A stretch of 5,425 nucleotides of DNA from Pseudomonadota bacterium (GCA_023458595.1 JAEWYT010000098.1:1-5425), one strand, 5' to 3'; numbered from the stretch's first letter, positions 1 to 5,364 are shown. A program made the numbers and translations. The notes: a model not told the origin generated them from the letters alone.

Positions 1-75
1 CCGGGTACCGGCGCGGTCGGGGGGGGGGGTGGGGCGGGGGGCGGGCCGCTCCGCGGCATTCTCAGTCCACGTGAA
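1..75. other. Left-edge noncoding stretch with G-rich tract
   Basis: This stretch lies downstream of the marR stop codon and I see no gene in it. Positions 19-29 are eleven consecutive G residues, followed by further G runs of four, six and three up to about position 45. On the + strand this could form a G-quadruplex; it could also be an assembly or sequencing artefact at a contig end. A small inverted repeat (GCCGC, 3-nt loop, GCGGC) lies at 45-57. It is not followed by a T run on the minus strand, so it is not a convincing intrinsic terminator for marR. Confidence 0.45.
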
Positions 76-735
76 TCAAAGCGGATCGGCCGGGGCGCCA
101 AGGCGGACGCCCGCCATGTCGTCCGGCACGTGCTCCGCGCAGATTTGCTGCGCCTCCTCGGCGTCGATCCGGGCGCCCATCAGGTTGCAGCGATGCGGAC
201 CGCCGCCGACGGCCTCCCGCTGGAAATAGAGGCACGTCCGGCACCTGCCGAAGGTGCGGGTGCGATACAGCGCCTGGCATTCGGCGAGCAGATGCTGGAG
301 CTGGCCGGCGAGCTGGCCGGCACAGGGGCCGAGTTCGATCGCCGCGGCCTTCAGGTCGCCGATCGGATCACGCGCCAGCATGGCCCTCCCCCTGGCCGTC
401 AGCACCAGCGAAAGCGAGCGGCCCTGCCCCGGCCGCGGCACCTTGATCACCAGCCCCTTGCGCTCGAGCGAGGAAACGGTCTGCGAGACCGTTCCCTTGG
501 TCGCGCTCAGGAAGCTCGCCAAGGCGGAAGGATTGTTCGAGAACCGGTTGCAGCGCCCGAGATACCGCAGCGCCTCCCATTGCGCCGGATTCAGGTCGTG
601 AGCGTATCCGCGCGAACGAACCAGGCGCCCGAGCCGCTCGACCAGATCGGCGATGCTCGATGCAATTTCGTCCTGTGCCATTATTGTCTGATGTCGCCAC
701 CCCTCGCCGATCGGCAGAATAAGCTTGTTTGCCAT
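76..735 (-). CDS. MarR-family winged-helix transcriptional regulator with cysteine-rich C-terminal extension
   Basis: This 219-residue protein is a cytoplasmic DNA-binding regulator of the MarR type. Residues about 22-60 form the N-terminal helices (ending QWEALRYLG). Residues about 68-95 are the helix-turn-helix, with a recognition helix around TVSQTVSSLERKGLV. Residues 96-116 are the wing (RPGQGRSLSLVLTARG). After the dimerisation helix (about 120-160) comes an extra tail with C165-x2-C168, C183 and C199-x2-H202, arranged like a zinc or iron-sulfur site. Typical MarR proteins are about 140-170 residues, so the tail is an addition. The ATG at 735 gives the longest form but has no clear ribosome-binding site. 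The ATG at 679-681 (residue 19, MAQDEIASS) starts nearer the conserved region and may be the true start; GAGGGG lies 18 nt upstream of it. The gene has its own AT-rich upstream region, which suggests autoregulation. Family assignment is firm; ligand and targets are unknown. Confidence 0.88.
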   Translation of the reverse strand: MANKLILPIGEGWRHQTIMAQDEIASSIADLVERLGRLVRSRGYAHDLNPAQWEALRYLGRCNRFSNNPSALASFLSATKGTVSQTVSSLERKGLVIKVPRPGQGRSLSLVLTARGRAMLARDPIGDLKAAAIELGPCAGQLAGQLQHLLAECQALYRTRTFGRCRTCLYFQREAVGGGPHRCNLMGARIDAEEAQQICAEHVPDDMAGVRLGAPADPL

Positions 736-748
736 ATCAACGAAATAG

Positions 749-761
749 CTGGGCAGCCCAG
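749..761. promoter_or_regulatory. Perfect 13-bp palindrome upstream of marR (candidate operator)
   Basis: CTGGGC-A-GCCCAG is a perfect inverted repeat centred on A755. It lies 13 bp upstream of the longest marR start and just downstream of the candidate promoter at 785-812. A regulator bound here could block its own transcription, as MarR proteins often do. The sequence is seen directly; the operator role is inference. It could instead form a small hairpin in the marR leader RNA. Confidence 0.4.
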
Positions 762-784
762 AAATTGATATTTTTCATATCCGA

Positions 785-812
785 TATATAAAAACGATAG
801 CCAAAATAGCAA
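785..812 (-). promoter_or_regulatory. Candidate sigma-70-type promoter for marR
   Basis: Read on the minus strand, TTGCTA (807-812) and TATATA (785-790) are separated by 16 bp and resemble -35 and -10 boxes. They lie in an island (761-840) that is about 71% A+T inside a very GC-rich region. Transcription would start near 778, giving a leader of about 40 nt to the longest marR start. An imperfect inverted repeat (771-795, TTTTTCATAT against ATATATAAAAA) overlaps the -10 box and is a second candidate operator. No other gene points out of this island. Confidence 0.4.
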
Positions 813-856
813 ACCTTCCTCTTAAAGTTGTATTTGATACTGAAATGATGTTCGGC

Positions 857-878
857 CGACCGGCGGGCCCGCCGATCG
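857..878. repeat. GC-rich palindrome in the marR / STAS intergenic gap
   Basis: CGGCGGGCCCGCCG at 861-874 is a perfect 14-bp palindrome. It extends to 22 bp (857-878) with one mismatched pair (C860 and A875). It lies about 110 nt past the stop of the leftward STAS gene and could fold in its transcript, but no T run follows on the minus strand, so it is at best a weak or factor-assisted terminator. The rest of 846-989 is GC-rich, with a smaller GGCGC/GCGCC repeat at 923-938, and no credible gene. Confidence 0.35.
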
Positions 879-989
879 CCTCTGGGGCAGGCGGTCCGCG
901 AATCACGGATATGGTCCGTCCGGGCGCGCCGAGGCGCCTTCCGCGCAACCCGGCAGACAGTCCGTTGGTCGCGCCGGCGGGGTTCTCGT

Positions 990-1352
990 CTATTCCGCGA
1001 TCCAGGCCTTGGCGGCATCGCGCTCGGCGAGCGGGAAGACCTTCACCTCGCAGGCCATCATCGGCGCGAACAGCCGGATCGCCCCGGCATAGAGGGAATC
1101 GTCGGTGACCACCGCGATCCTCTCGAAGTCCTTCATGTGCTTAAGGCCGAAGAAGGTGTCGTCCCACATCGCGGTCGGCTCGTAGCCCTCGAAGGCGTCG
1201 CCGAGGACGAACAGGAACCGGATCCTGCCCTTTTCCTCGATGGCCTTCTCGAGCGCCGGGATCATGCGCTCCTTGTAGTCGGCGTTCGAGACGCGCCCGC
1301 TCGCCTCGAATCCGATGACCGGCTCCGGCAATCCCCAGATCGGCGTCAGCAT
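990..1352 (-). CDS. SpoIIAA-like STAS-domain protein
   Basis: This 120-residue soluble protein matches the SpoIIAA-like (STAS/SEC14-type, DUF3478) family and is of usual length. The family fold is an alpha/beta domain. Visible hallmarks are an early strand and turn (VIGFEASGRVSNADYKERM, residues 12-30), a strand IRFLFVLGDAFEGYE (44-58), the segment WDDTFFGLKHMKDFERIAVV (63-82), and a C-terminal strand with a final helix (CEVKVFPLAERDAAKAWIAE, 101-120). The start is well supported: AGGAGG lies 5 nt before the ATG. The gene is 82 bp downstream of the L,D-transpeptidase gene on the same strand, so cotranscription is plausible. The exact role of the family is not established; STAS folds often act in protein interaction or small-molecule binding. 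No partner anti-sigma factor or kinase is visible nearby. Confidence 0.85.
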   Translation of the reverse strand: MLTPIWGLPEPVIGFEASGRVSNADYKERMIPALEKAIEEKGRIRFLFVLGDAFEGYEPTAMWDDTFFGLKHMKDFERIAVVTDDSLYAGAIRLFAPMMACEVKVFPLAERDAAKAWIAE

Positions 1353-1357
1353 GTCGG

Positions 1358-1363
1358 CCTCCT
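1358..1363 (-). promoter_or_regulatory. Ribosome-binding site of the STAS gene
   Basis: Read on the minus strand this is AGGAGG, a near-consensus Shine-Dalgarno sequence 5 nt before the ATG at 1350-1352. It fixes the start of the gene. Confidence 0.75.
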
Positions 1364-1434
1364 CGCGTCCAGCATCGTGCGAAGGAGACAGGATCGCGGC
1401 CGGGATGGCAAGATCGCCCCCGGCGCCCGACCGC

Positions 1435-1860
1435 TCAGCGCGTGATGACGATCTTCGTGTTGCCGGCGCCGTGCTGCTTGACCAGGCCGAACAGGGCGGC
1501 GGCGTTGGAGGGATGAAGGCGCACGCAGCCGTGGCTCGCCGGGCGGCCGAGCGACTTCACGTAGTTGGTGCCGTGGATCGCGTAGCCGCCGTGGAAGAAG
1601 ATCGAGTAGGGCATCGGCGAACCGTGGTACTTCTTCGAATAGTAGGTCCGATGCAGGCGGGTCGGCCTGTAGCTGCCGGTGGGGGTGCGGTAGCCGCTGC
1701 GCGCCGTCGAAACGGGCCAGCTGTAGCGGCGCAAGCCGTCGACATAGACCTGCATGGTCTGGCTGGACAGCGACACCTTGGCGACGACGCCGGACGACGC
1801 CTGCGCGGGTTGCGCGAGCAACACGCCGAGCAACAGAAACAGGAACGAGAACCTACGCAT
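1435..1860 (-). CDS. Exported L,D-transpeptidase (YkuD catalytic domain)
   Basis: This 141-residue protein is a compact periplasmic YkuD-type enzyme. The family forms 3-3 cross-links in peptidoglycan or attaches proteins to it through a catalytic cysteine. Residues 1-21 are a signal peptide (MRRF, hydrophobic FLFLLLGVLLA, cleavage likely after AQA). The mature part is almost only the catalytic domain: a strand region (VVAKVSLSSQTMQVYVDG, 25-42), the PTGSYRPTR turn (60-68), the conserved His motif YAIHGTN (H96), and SHGCVRL (109-115) with catalytic C112, H110 and R114. There is no LysM or other wall-binding domain. An in-frame ATG at 1980 would add 40 residues, but the ATG at 1858-1860 is preferred because AGGAG lies 6 nt upstream and it opens directly on the signal peptide. 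The gene diverges from the cation exporter and is followed by the STAS gene. Substrate and cross-link type cannot be read from the sequence. Confidence 0.92.
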   Translation of the reverse strand: MRRFSFLFLLLGVLLAQPAQASSGVVAKVSLSSQTMQVYVDGLRRYSWPVSTARSGYRTPTGSYRPTRLHRTYYSKKYHGSPMPYSIFFHGGYAIHGTNYVKSLGRPASHGCVRLHPSNAAALFGLVKQHGAGNTKIVITR

Positions 1861-2023
1861 GACGGACTCCTGCCCTTGGCGCCCGCCGCGCGCCTCAACC
1901 TCCTCGCCACCGCATATTTTTCCGGCGGGCACGATCAGTTGTAAAGTCTCTGGCGGCAAGTGAACCGATCGTAGCGGCAAACGGTTGCGAACCGACTAAT
2001 CAATTCTGGAAAACCGGAACGGA
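1861..2023. promoter_or_regulatory. Divergent intergenic region between the L,D-transpeptidase and cation exporter genes
   Basis: These 163 bp separate the two starts and should hold both promoters. On the minus strand AGGAG at 1867-1871 is the transpeptidase ribosome-binding site. At 1982-1994 there is an inverted repeat CGGTT-GCG-AACCG. GAACCGA occurs twice in direct orientation (1962-1968 and 1989-1995), 27 bp apart, and the second copy overlaps the inverted repeat. These are candidate sites for a regulator shared by both genes. I could not pick confident -35 and -10 boxes for either direction, and no known zinc-regulator site (for example a Zur box) is evident. Confidence 0.4.
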
Positions 2024-3013
2024 ATGCGTAGCAGGCAACGACACGCGTATGACGACGGGCACGGCCCCGATCACGAGCCCGATCATGGCCAAGGGCCCGG
2101 GCACGGCCACGCTCCGGGCCAACGGCACGACCATGCGGCCGGCGCGAACCAGCGCCGGATCGGGATCGCCGCGCTTCTGACCGGCGGCTTCATGTTCGCG
2201 GAGGCGATCGGCGGAATCCTGACGGGGTCGCTGGCCCTGGTGGCGGACGCGGCGCACATGCTGATCGACGCCGTATCGCTCGGGTTCGCGTGGTGGGCCT
2301 TCCGCATCGCCGGGACCAGCCCGACCGAGCAGCGCACCTTCGGCAACCGGCGGCTGCCGGTCCTCGTCGCCTTCGCCAACGCCATCGCCATCCTGATGAT
2401 CACGGCCTTCATCGCGATCGAGGCGGCGGAACGCTTCGCCGATCCGGTTGAGGTGCTCGCCGGGCCGATGATGGTGGTCGCGGTTCTGGGCCTGGTCGTC
2501 AACGTCGTCGCGTTCCTGGTCCTCATGGGCGGGCGCGGCGAGAGCCTCAACGTGCGCGGCGCGCTGATCCACGTCGCGGGCGACATGCTCGGCTCGCTGG
2601 CGGCGATCGCCGCGGCCGGCGTCATCATGGCGACCGGCTGGATGCCGATCGACCCGATCCTGTCGGTGTTCGTAGCGCTGCTGATCCTGCGGGCCGGCGT
2701 CCGGCTCGCCCGCGAATCCGGCCATATCCTGCTCGAGGGGGCACCCGCCGGGATCGAGCCGCGGAGCGTGCGCGACACACTTCTGGGCAGCGTCGCGGGC
2801 ATCGCGGCGGTGCGCCACGTCCACGTCTGGGCCCTCGACGAGAACCGCCCCCTCGTCACGCTGAACGTGGAGCTCGAGCCCGGTGCGGACGGCTTCGCCA
2901 CGATCGCGGCGGTCAAGGCGCGGCTCAAGGAGACGCTCGGCGTCGGCCACGCGACGGTGGAGATCGATCCGCCGGGCACGGTGCCGGAGACGGCGGGGCT
3001 GCCGTGCGATTAA
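2024..3013 (+). CDS. CDF-family cation efflux transporter, CzcD/ZitB type (probably zinc)
   Basis: This 329-residue inner-membrane protein fits the cation diffusion facilitator family, which exports Zn2+ and related divalent ions against protons. Residues 7-37 are a cytoplasmic metal-binding-like segment with eight histidines (H7, H13, H17, H21, H27, H29, H35, H37). Six membrane helices follow at about 46-66, 70-94, 112-132, 147-168, 179-203 and 207-226. Helix 2 carries SLALVADAAHMLIDA, with D75, H78 and D82; helix 5 carries H183-x3-D187 (HVAGD). The H/D pairs in both helices are the usual transport-site ligands of zinc-type members. The C-terminal cytoplasmic domain (about 230-315) has the family segment RHVHVWALDENRPLVTLNVEL, here given as RHVHVWAL followed by a beta strand, with H265 and H267. 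The ATG at 2024 is the only good start: an in-frame stop lies at 1997-1999 and the His-rich tract begins at once. The ribosome-binding site is poor (GGAACGGA directly abuts the ATG). The mepA gene follows after 94 bp on the same strand. Confidence 0.93.
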   Translation: MRSRQRHAYDDGHGPDHEPDHGQGPGHGHAPGQRHDHAAGANQRRIGIAALLTGGFMFAEAIGGILTGSLALVADAAHMLIDAVSLGFAWWAFRIAGTSPTEQRTFGNRRLPVLVAFANAIAILMITAFIAIEAAERFADPVEVLAGPMMVVAVLGLVVNVVAFLVLMGGRGESLNVRGALIHVAGDMLGSLAAIAAAGVIMATGWMPIDPILSVFVALLILRAGVRLARESGHILLEGAPAGIEPRSVRDTLLGSVAGIAAVRHVHVWALDENRPLVTLNVELEPGADGFATIAAVKARLKETLGVGHATVEIDPPGTVPETAGLPCD

Positions 3014-3063
3014 CGCCTCGTTCACCTTGCCGGCGGAGCATGAACTGGGGAATCATGGGAACA

Positions 3064-3091
3064 TCGGCCGCTCCCGGCGCCGGCCGGCCGA
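3064..3091 (+). promoter_or_regulatory. Inverted repeat next to the mepA ribosome-binding site
   Basis: TCGGCCG (3064-3070) and CGGCCGA (3085-3091) are perfect 7-bp arms. The 14-nt spacer itself contains the palindrome CCGGCGCCGG (3074-3083). The right arm runs into GAGGA (3090-3094), the best Shine-Dalgarno candidate for mepA, 13 nt before the ATG. A folded leader could limit ribosome access, or the stem could weakly end transcripts from the exporter gene. No T run follows. The remainder of the 94-bp gap has no clear promoter. Confidence 0.35.
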
Positions 3092-3107
3092 GGACGATAA
3101 CCGGGCC

Positions 3108-4040
3108 ATGACACGCCGCAGTTCCACGTCGATCCGCATCCGGGCAGCCACGCTCGCCCTGGCGCTCGCCTGCGCTCTCTCGCCGCTGCCGGCCGAGGCG
3201 GGATCGGCCGCCAGGGACCTGTTCGGCCGGGCGACGACGCCGGCGCCGCTGGCCGCGCGCGCCATCGGCTCCTATGCGCGCGGCTGCCTCGCCGGCGCCG
3301 TGCCGCTGCCCGTCGACGGACCGGCCTGGCAGGTGATGCGGCTGTCGCGCAACCGCAACTGGGGCCATCCCGTCCTGATCAAGGTGGTCGAGCGGATCGC
3401 CGAGGGGGCGAAGTCGGAAGGCTGGAACGGGCTCCTGGTCGGCGACCTCGCGCAGCCGCGCGGCGGGCCCATGACGTCCGGCCACGCGAGCCACCAGATC
3501 GGCCTCGACGCCGACATCTGGCTGACGCCGATGCCGAACCGCACGCTCACCACGAAGGAGCGCGAGGATATCGCGGCGACCTCGATGCTGAAGGACGGCG
3601 TGCGCGCGGTGGACCCGAAGGTCTGGACCGCGGCGCACGCCGCGCTGATACGCCGCGCCGCCAAGCAACCCGAGACCGAGCGGATCTTCGTGCATCCGGC
3701 GATCAAGAAGGCCCTGTGCGACTGGGCCGGCAAGGATCGCGCCTGGCTGAGGACTGTCAGGCCGTGGTGGGGGCACTATTATCACTTCCATGTCCGCATC
3801 TCCTGTCCCCCCGGCAGCACCGGCTGCAAAGACCAGGACCCGCCGCCGCCCGGCGACGGCTGCGGCAAGGAGCTCGACTGGTGGCTGAGCGACGCGCCGT
3901 GGAAGCCCGCGGACCCGAACGCGCCGAAGAAGCCGCCGTTGACGATGGCGGACCTGCCGCAGGAGTGCCGCCTGATCGTCGACGCCTCGGCCGGCGCGAT
4001 GCCGGCCGCGAACGTTCCCCTGCCGCGGCCGCGGCCGTGA
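3108..4040 (+). CDS. Penicillin-insensitive murein endopeptidase MepA
   Basis: This 310-residue secreted enzyme belongs to the MepA (peptidase M74, LAS-type zinc hydrolase) family. In E. coli, MepA cleaves D-Ala-mDAP and mDAP-mDAP cross-links in the periplasm. Residues 1-31 are a signal peptide (basic start, LALALACALSPL, cleavage likely after AEA). The catalytic core shows GGPMTSGHASHQIGLDADIW (119-138), with H126 and D134 or D136 at the position of the zinc ligands, and PWWGHYYHFHVR (219-230), with H223, H226 and H228. Six cysteines (C60, C204, C233, C240, C252, C287) match in order those I recall forming three disulfides in the E. coli enzyme. The tail is proline-rich and ends PLPRPRP. A frame open from 2883 allows an earlier ATG, but the part before 3108 is arginine-rich, lies inside the exporter gene and is an antisense-like shadow; the ATG at 3108 gives a clean signal peptide. 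The stop overlaps the cyclase start. Confidence 0.94.
   Translation: MTRRSSTSIRIRAATLALALACALSPLPAEAGSAARDLFGRATTPAPLAARAIGSYARGCLAGAVPLPVDGPAWQVMRLSRNRNWGHPVLIKVVERIAEGAKSEGWNGLLVGDLAQPRGGPMTSGHASHQIGLDADIWLTPMPNRTLTTKEREDIAATSMLKDGVRAVDPKVWTAAHAALIRRAAKQPETERIFVHPAIKKALCDWAGKDRAWLRTVRPWWGHYYHFHVRISCPPGSTGCKDQDPPPPGDGCGKELDWWLSDAPWKPADPNAPKKPPLTMADLPQECRLIVDASAGAMPAANVPLPRPRP
4037..4040 (+). other. GTGA stop/start overlap between mepA and the cyclase gene
   Basis: The GTG start of the cyclase (4037-4039) overlaps the TGA stop of mepA (4038-4040). No Shine-Dalgarno sequence is visible before the GTG; the preceding bases are a self-complementary 12-mer, CCGCGGCCGCGG (4023-4034). Such overlaps usually mean that ribosomes ending the first gene start the second, so the two proteins would be made from one mRNA in linked amounts. 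The overlap is seen in the sequence; coupling is inference. Confidence 0.7.
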
Positions 4041-5239
4041 TCGCCGGCCTTTCGGCCGACGAGGGCCCCTGCACCGCCCTGCTCGCCGAACTGCCCGAGC
4101 GGCTGGCGCTGTTCGTCGCCCGTCTCGGCAAGCCGAGCTTCGAGGACCTGCTCGATCTCCTGAGCCGGGGCCTGAGCGAGCTCGGCGTGCCGCTGTGGCG
4201 CACGTTCGTCGGCATCGAGACGCTGCATCCCGTCCACAGCGGGCGCACCGTCACCTGGGCCGCCGGCGAGGTCGACACCCGCCACCGCGAACGCGGCGGC
4301 GTGACGAAGCAGCCCGACTACCTGAACAGCCCGGTGAAGATCGTCGACGATACCGGCGAGCCGCTGCGCATCCGCCTGACCGAGACCGACCTCGACATGC
4401 CGACGCTGAGGGCGCTCCAGGCGGCCGGCGGCACGGACTACGTGATCCATCCCCTGCCCTTCGTCGACCGCCACCGCACCGCGGTCATCTCGTTCGCGAC
4501 GCGGGCGGCGGGGGGCTTCGGCGCGCTCGACCTTGACCGCATCGCCGCCGCCGTCGCCGTGATCGGGCCCCATTTCGAGCGCCTCGCCATCCGCGAGATC
4601 GCCGTCAACCTGCTCGAGACCTACGTCGGCCCCCGCTCGGCGCAGCGCGTGTTCGAGGGCCTGATCGACCGCGGCGACCTGGTGACGCTGTCGGCGGCGA
4701 TCCTGTTCGCGGACCTGCGCGACTACACCGCGCTTTCCGAGCGGCTCACGCCCGAGGCGACGGTCAGGCTGCTCGACACCTGGTTCGACGGTCTCGGCGA
4801 GCCGATCGAACGGCTCGGCGGCGAGATCCTGAAATTCCTCGGCGACGGCCTCTTGGCGGTCTTCCCGGGCGATCCCGATCCGGCGGCGGCCTGCCGCGCC
4901 GCGCTCGAAGCCGCCACCGAGGCCGACCGCAATTTCGGCCGTGTCGCGACGGCCGCCGGTCTCGATCCGGCCGACATGGGCTACGGCATCGGTCTCCACT
5001 ACGGCGTCGTCGGCTACGGCAACGTCGGGACGCGAACGCGGCTCGACTTCACCGTGATCGGCCCGGCGGTGAACCTGACGAGCCGCCTGCAGGATCTCTC
5101 CAAGCGGCTGCCGCACACGGTGCTCGCGTCCGCCGCGTTCGCCGCCCACGTTCCCGACGTGATGATCCCGCACGCGAGCCACCGCCTGCGCGGCATCGCC
5201 GAGCCGGTCGAGGTCTATACGCTGAGCGACGGGTGCTAG
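4037..5239 (+). CDS. Class III adenylate/guanylate cyclase with N-terminal GAF-like region
   Basis: This 400-residue soluble protein (GTG start) has a C-terminal class III nucleotidyl cyclase domain, probably making cAMP from ATP as a homodimer. The catalytic domain (about 215-397) shows FADLRDYT (224-231) with metal Asp D226, EILKFLGDG (263-271) with base-selecting K266 and second metal Asp D270, and DFTVIGPAVNLTSRL (337-351) with T339, N346 and R350. Threonine at the second base-selecting position, with lysine at the first, is the class IIIb pattern and favours ATP. All core catalytic residues are present. Residues 1-200 have no membrane helix or signal peptide; 40-185 look like a GAF-type sensory fold (a weak judgement), joined by a linker (ERLAIREIAVNLLETYVG, 181-198) typical of alphaproteobacterial cyclases. 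The start is chosen because no ATG occurs in frame until residue 121 and the GTG overlaps the mepA stop. Upstream extension of this frame lies inside mepA and is a shadow. Confidence 0.92.
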   Translation: MIAGLSADEGPCTALLAELPERLALFVARLGKPSFEDLLDLLSRGLSELGVPLWRTFVGIETLHPVHSGRTVTWAAGEVDTRHRERGGVTKQPDYLNSPVKIVDDTGEPLRIRLTETDLDMPTLRALQAAGGTDYVIHPLPFVDRHRTAVISFATRAAGGFGALDLDRIAAAVAVIGPHFERLAIREIAVNLLETYVGPRSAQRVFEGLIDRGDLVTLSAAILFADLRDYTALSERLTPEATVRLLDTWFDGLGEPIERLGGEILKFLGDGLLAVFPGDPDPAAACRAALEAATEADRNFGRVATAAGLDPADMGYGIGLHYGVVGYGNVGTRTRLDFTVIGPAVNLTSRLQDLSKRLPHTVLASAAFAAHVPDVMIPHASHRLRGIAEPVEVYTLSDGC

Positions 5240-5274
5240 AGCCCTTCAAGGTCAAATAGAAGCGATTCTGACGC

Positions 5275-5364
5275 GGTGCTTTCGGGCCAGGGCCGAGCCG
5301 GTGTCCGAGGGGCGTATCTGGATATGGTCGAGGACGACGGTGACGGCATTGGCCCGAAAGCGCC
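5275..5364. repeat. Long inverted repeat downstream of the cyclase gene
   Basis: GCTTTCGGGCCA (5278-5289) and TGGCCCGAAAGC (5350-5361) are perfect 12-bp complementary arms with a 60-bp spacer. Extending to 5275 and 5364 gives 15-bp arms with a single mismatch that would be a G-U pair in RNA, and a one-base bulge would allow further pairing (GACG with CGTC). This is too long to expect by chance in so short a stretch. It could be part of a repeat element, a structured transcript end, or a protein-binding site. Confidence 0.6.

Noticed and set aside
130..768. Plus-strand open frame (212 codons) over marR
   Set aside because: The minus strand encodes an unmistakable MarR winged helix; this frame has no domain, and it runs through the AT-rich promoter island.
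737..1018. 93-codon minus-strand frame between the STAS and marR genes
   Set aside because: It starts inside the STAS gene, is Arg-rich and then switches composition abruptly on entering the AT-rich island, and shows no domain.
1861..1980. 40-residue N-terminal extension of the L,D-transpeptidase
   Set aside because: The ATG at 1858-1860 has AGGAG at 6-nt spacing and opens on a textbook signal peptide; the extension would place that peptide internally.
2000..3025. Long minus-strand open frame (341 codons) opposite the cation exporter gene
   Set aside because: It is rich in Arg, Asp, His and Gln with no recognisable fold, and it mirrors the strong third-position G/C bias of the real gene, whose membrane helices and HxxxD motifs are clear.
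2883..3107. N-terminal extension of MepA to an ATG at 2883
   Set aside because: The extra 75 residues are mostly Arg and Ser, lie within the exporter gene in another frame, and would bury the signal peptide that starts at 3108.
4023..4034. CCGCGGCCGCGG palindrome before the cyclase start as an operator
   Set aside because: It lies within the codons for the Pro/Arg tail of MepA in very GC-rich DNA, where such self-complementary strings are common; no independent evidence supports a regulatory role.
3716..4036. Upstream extension of the cyclase frame into mepA
   Set aside because: The translation there is an Arg/Ala-rich shadow of mepA, and the GTG at 4037 gives a normal gene overlap.
3782..5182. 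Long minus-strand open frame (466 codons) opposite mepA and the cyclase
   Set aside because: It has the same low-complexity composition as other antisense shadows, spans two well-identified genes, and has no motif of its own.
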